From the NCBI GenBank assembly GCA_016882555.1, contig VGPQ01000029.1, forward strand, positions 1-9,861: a stretch of 9,861 bases of DNA, read 5' to 3'. This DNA comes from Cyanobacteria bacterium M_surface_7_m2_040. Lineage in GTDB: Bacteria > Cyanobacteriota > Cyanobacteriia > PCC-6307 > Cyanobiaceae. The notes under the pieces were generated by a model. That model worked only from the letters and a program-made list of their open reading frames with translations, had not been told where the DNA came from and did not search any database. This document shows, piece by piece, positions 7,591 through 9,861 of this stretch. The position numbers were made by a program, and so were the translations under genes. How positions within the stretch are numbered: the stretch's first letter is position 1; the number at the start of each line of letters is the position of its first letter.

Positions 7591-8826
7591 ATGGCCGCAT
7601 CCCCACCCGGGCCCATGCCGGCGATAACGCCCCTGCCGAGTTGTGCTTCAGCCGCCGCGGGCTGGCTGTCGGAGCAGGCTCGGGCCCTGCAGCCCTCGTT
7701 GACCCTGGCGATCGCCGCCAAGGCCAAGGCGCTCAAGGCCGAGGGCCACGACATCTGCAGCCTGAGTGCCGGCGAACCCGATTTCGACACCCCGGCGTTC
7801 ATCTGCGAGGCGGCGGCCCAGGCCCTGCGCGATGGCCAGACCCGCTATGGCCCCGCTGCGGGTGAGCCGGCCCTGCGCGGCGCCATCGCCGCCAAGCTCA
7901 GCCAGGAGAACGGCGTTGCCACCGAAGCCGCGCAGGTGCTGGTCACCAACGGCGGCAAGCAGGCTCTCTTCAACCTGTTTCAGGTGGTGCTGGGAGCCGG
8001 CGATGAGCTGCTGCTGCCGGCGCCCTATTGGTTGAGTTATCCCGACATGGCCCGGCTGGCTGGGGCCTCGGTGACGCTGATGCCCAGCAGTGCTGCCGAG
8101 GGGTTCCGCCTGCGGCCCGAGGTTCTGGAGGCGGCGATCACCCCGGCGAGCAAGCTGCTGGTGCTCAACAGCCCCAGCAACCCCACCGGGGTGGTGTTGA
8201 GCCGCAGCGAACTGGAGGGCCTGGCCGCGGTGCTGCGGCGCCACCCCCAGCTGCTGGTGGTGTGCGATGAGATCTACGAGTTTCTGGTCGCCCCCGGGCA
8301 CGCACACCACAGCCTGGCGGCGGTGGCCCCCGATCTGGCCGAGCGCATCTTCATCGTGGGGGGCTGTGCCAAGGGCTGGGCGATGACCGGCTGGCGCATC
8401 GGCTGGCTTGCCGGTCATCAGGCCGTGATCAGCGCCGCTGCGGCGTTGCAGAGCCAGAGCACCAGCAACGTTTGCACCTTTGCCCAGTACGGAGCGCTGG
8501 CGGCCGTGAACGGGCCGCGCGACTGCGTGCAGGCGATGGCGCAGCAGTTCAACAGCCGCCGCCACCACCTGGGTGAGGGCCTGCGGGCGATTCCGGGGCT
8601 GCAGCTGCACCAGCCCGAGGGCGCGTTCTACGCCTTTCCCGACGTGAGCAGCTACGGCCTCGATTCGATGAGCCTGTGCAACCGCCTGCTTGATGAGGTG
8701 GGCCTGGCGGTGGTGCCGGGAATCGCCTTCGGCGACGACCGCTGCATCCGGCTCTCCTGTGCGGCCTCCGTGGCCACCATCGATGATGGGTTGGACCGTC
8801 TCAGTCGCTTCCTCCAGGCCCTCTGA
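7591..8826 (+). CDS. Class I PLP-dependent aminotransferase, aspartate aminotransferase type
   Basis: Transfers an amino group between an amino acid and a 2-oxo acid in the cytoplasm. The aspartate/2-oxoglutarate pair is most likely, but prephenate or other substrates are possible for this subgroup. 411 residues from ATG 7591, which has AAGGG nine bases upstream; ATG 7615 is an alternative, and a frame extending to 7525 adds unfamiliar sequence. Visible are SLSAGEPDFDTP (57-68), RYGPAAGEPALR (85-96), NSPSNPTG (193-200, cofactor and substrate Asn at 197), CDEIYE (D226 pairs with the pyridine nitrogen, Y229), the Schiff-base lysine K261 in GGCAKGWAMTGWRIGW, and R387 in CIRLSC for the substrate carboxylate. 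The residue before the lysine is Ala rather than the usual Ser. It lies 45 bp before phnD on the same strand. Confidence 0.95.
   Translation: MAASPPGPMPAITPLPSCASAAAGWLSEQARALQPSLTLAIAAKAKALKAEGHDICSLSAGEPDFDTPAFICEAAAQALRDGQTRYGPAAGEPALRGAIAAKLSQENGVATEAAQVLVTNGGKQALFNLFQVVLGAGDELLLPAPYWLSYPDMARLAGASVTLMPSSAAEGFRLRPEVLEAAITPASKLLVLNSPSNPTGVVLSRSELEGLAAVLRRHPQLLVVCDEIYEFLVAPGHAHHSLAAVAPDLAERIFIVGGCAKGWAMTGWRIGWLAGHQAVISAAAALQSQSTSNVCTFAQYGALAAVNGPRDCVQAMAQQFNSRRHHLGEGLRAIPGLQLHQPEGAFYAFPDVSSYGLDSMSLCNRLLDEVGLAVVPGIAFGDDRCIRLSCAASVATIDDGLDRLSRFLQAL
7708..7715. repeat. HIP1 octamer GCGATCGC
   Basis: Fifth perfect copy, early in the aminotransferase gene, within GGCGATCGCC. Confidence 0.85.
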
Positions 8827-8871
8827 GGTCGCGGCTGCTCACGCCGGCCTTTGTTCCCTTTGACCGTTGCC

Positions 8872-9813
8872 ATGCCCGCTCGAGAACGTGTGACCGCCGT
8901 TGCCCTTGGCCTTGCCCTGGCCCTGACACCGGCGGTCCTGCCCCCGGCCCTGCGCCCCGCCAACGCCCAGGCTCCCCAAGCGGGTCAGCAGACCAGGCCT
9001 GTGTTGCGCATCAGCGCCATCCCCGACCAGAACCCCGAAAAGCTCAACCGCCTCTACGGCCAGGTGGCCCAGCAGCTCAGCAAACAGCTGGGTGTGCCGG
9101 TGCAGTACGTGCCGGTGATCGACTATGCCGCCGCCGTGAGCGCCTTCCGCACCGGCAACCTGGATCTGGTGTGGTTTGGCGGCCTCACCGGGGTGCAGGC
9201 GCGGCTGCAGAAGCCCGGCGCCCAGGTGATCGCCCAGCGCGACATCGACGCCTCCTTCCACAGCGTGTTCATTGCCAACGCCGCCAGCGGGCTCAAGCCG
9301 ATCACCAGCCAGAAGGGTCTCGGCGAGCTCAAGGGCAAGCGCTTCACCTTCGGCTCGGAAAGCTCCACCTCGGGCCGGCTGATGCCCCAGTTCTTTCTGC
9401 AGCAGGCCGGCGTGAGGCTGAGCGACTTTGCCGGCGGGGCACCGGGCTTCAGCGGCAGCCATGACGCCACCATCGCCCTGGTGCAAAGCGGTGCTTACCA
9501 GGCCGGCGCCGTCAACGAGCAGGTCTGGAAGGACAACCTGCGCAGCGGCAAGGCCAACCGCAACAAGGTGATCGCCATCTGGCGCACGCCCGGCTATCCC
9601 GATTACCACTGGATCGGCCAGCCCAACCTCGATGCCCGCTTCGGCAAGGGGTTCACCGGCAAGCTGCGCGGTGCGATTGTGAGCTGGCGGCCCAGCAACC
9701 CCGAGCAGAAGGCGATCCTGCAGCTGTTTGGGGCGCAGCAGTTCACCGGCGCCAAGGCCAGTGACTACGCCCCGATCGAACGGGTGGGCCGGCAGATCGG
9801 CAAGATCCGCTGA
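8872..9813 (+). CDS. phnD: PhnD-family phosphite/phosphonate ABC transporter substrate-binding protein
   Basis: Periplasmic receptor that delivers a phosphorus oxyanion to an ABC importer. Picocyanobacterial PhnD proteins include ones specific for phosphite rather than phosphonates, so the ligand is left open. 313 residues from ATG 8872, with a signal peptide (about 1-32, cleavage near ANA-QAP) and no lipobox Cys, hence a soluble periplasmic form. Family blocks are YAAAVSAFRTGNLDLVWFGG (85-104), AQRDID (121-126), the anion-binding loop GSESSTSG (161-168), GSHDATIALVQSG (195-207) and GAVNEQVW (212-219). A TTG at 8851 would add seven residues before the charged n-region and is less likely. The gene lies 45 bp after the aminotransferase, with a probable transporter ATPase 16 bp downstream. 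No clear Pho box is seen in front. Confidence 0.93.
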   Translation: MPARERVTAVALGLALALTPAVLPPALRPANAQAPQAGQQTRPVLRISAIPDQNPEKLNRLYGQVAQQLSKQLGVPVQYVPVIDYAAAVSAFRTGNLDLVWFGGLTGVQARLQKPGAQVIAQRDIDASFHSVFIANAASGLKPITSQKGLGELKGKRFTFGSESSTSGRLMPQFFLQQAGVRLSDFAGGAPGFSGSHDATIALVQSGAYQAGAVNEQVWKDNLRSGKANRNKVIAIWRTPGYPDYHWIGQPNLDARFGKGFTGKLRGAIVSWRPSNPEQKAILQLFGAQQFTGAKASDYAPIERVGRQIGKIR

Positions 9814-9829
9814 GCCCGCCAGGCCCCCC

Positions 9830-9861
9830 GTGCTGAGCCCCCCGCTGCTGGAACTGCGCGC
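9830..9861 (+). CDS. Probable ABC transporter ATP-binding protein (PhnC-like), first codons only
   Basis: GTG at 9830 opens a frame that runs to the window edge as MLSPPLLELR. A PLLEL(R/D) opening is typical of ABC ATPases, and phnC usually follows phnD. The gap after the phnD stop is 16 bp. Only ten complete codons are present, too few to see a Walker motif, so this call rests mainly on gene order. Confidence 0.5.
   Translation, partial: MLSPPLLELR

Noticed and set aside
7499..7606. Longer N-terminus of the uracil-DNA glycosylase from GTG 7606
   Set aside because: The extra basic residues resemble no part of the family, include the tandem DNA repeat, and would overlap the divergent aminotransferase start.
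6173..7627. 484-codon open frame on the + strand opposite ispG and the glycosylase
   Set aside because: It is antisense to two firmly identified genes, is rich in His, Gly and Ala as expected for a GC-biased shadow frame, and shows no recognisable domain.
8848..8865. Possible Pho box (repeated CCTTTG) in front of phnD
   Set aside because: The two CCTTTG units are spaced 9 bp apart and lack the TTAACC core; the cyanobacterial Pho box has direct CTTAACC-like repeats with an 11-bp period.

Overview
This window comes from a GC-rich cyanobacterium, most likely a picocyanobacterium of the Synechococcus/Cyanobium group. The evidence is strong GC bias in third codon positions, five copies of the cyanobacterial HIP1 octamer GCGATCGC, an HLR1-like (RpaB-type) promoter element, proteins that look like families known only from cyanobacteria, and cyanobacterial-type IspG and carboxyl-terminal protease. 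It is mostly chromosomal core genome. I see no insertion sequence, phage gene, CRISPR array, tRNA or rRNA.

Layout. On the + strand, bases 2-2929 hold the 3' three-quarters of mfd (transcription-repair coupling factor), cut by the window edge. A short AT-richer gap carries a perfect 9-bp dyad and a -10-like box in front of a 58-residue single-pass membrane protein of unknown function (2982-3158). This converges on a small two-helix membrane protein on the - strand (3193-3456, DUF6737-like). Only 15 bp from that start codon, and divergent from it, begins a DUF3598-like gene (3472-4089). Its reading frame is interrupted by one TGA exactly where a Trp is expected, and is otherwise intact.

From 4143 to 7498 three genes lie on the - strand, in transcription order: family-4 uracil-DNA glycosylase, ispG (MEP isoprenoid pathway, 48 bp downstream) and a secreted S41 carboxyl-terminal processing protease. 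A strong GC-rich hairpin sits between ispG and the protease. Divergent from the glycosylase, across a 92-bp gap containing a 14-bp tandem duplication, run a class I PLP aminotransferase (7591-8826), a PhnD-type phosphite/phosphonate-binding protein (8872-9813), and the first codons of what is probably the matching ABC transporter ATPase (from 9830 to the edge).

The genes do not form one pathway. They cover DNA repair (mfd, uracil-DNA glycosylase), isoprenoid precursor synthesis (ispG), protein processing outside the cytoplasm (ctp), amino-acid metabolism (aminotransferase) and reduced-phosphorus uptake (phnD and the following ATPase gene). I do not see a convincing new multi-gene system. The points most worth a second look are the light-response-like dyad in front of the unknown small membrane protein, and the single nonsense codon in the DUF3598-like gene.
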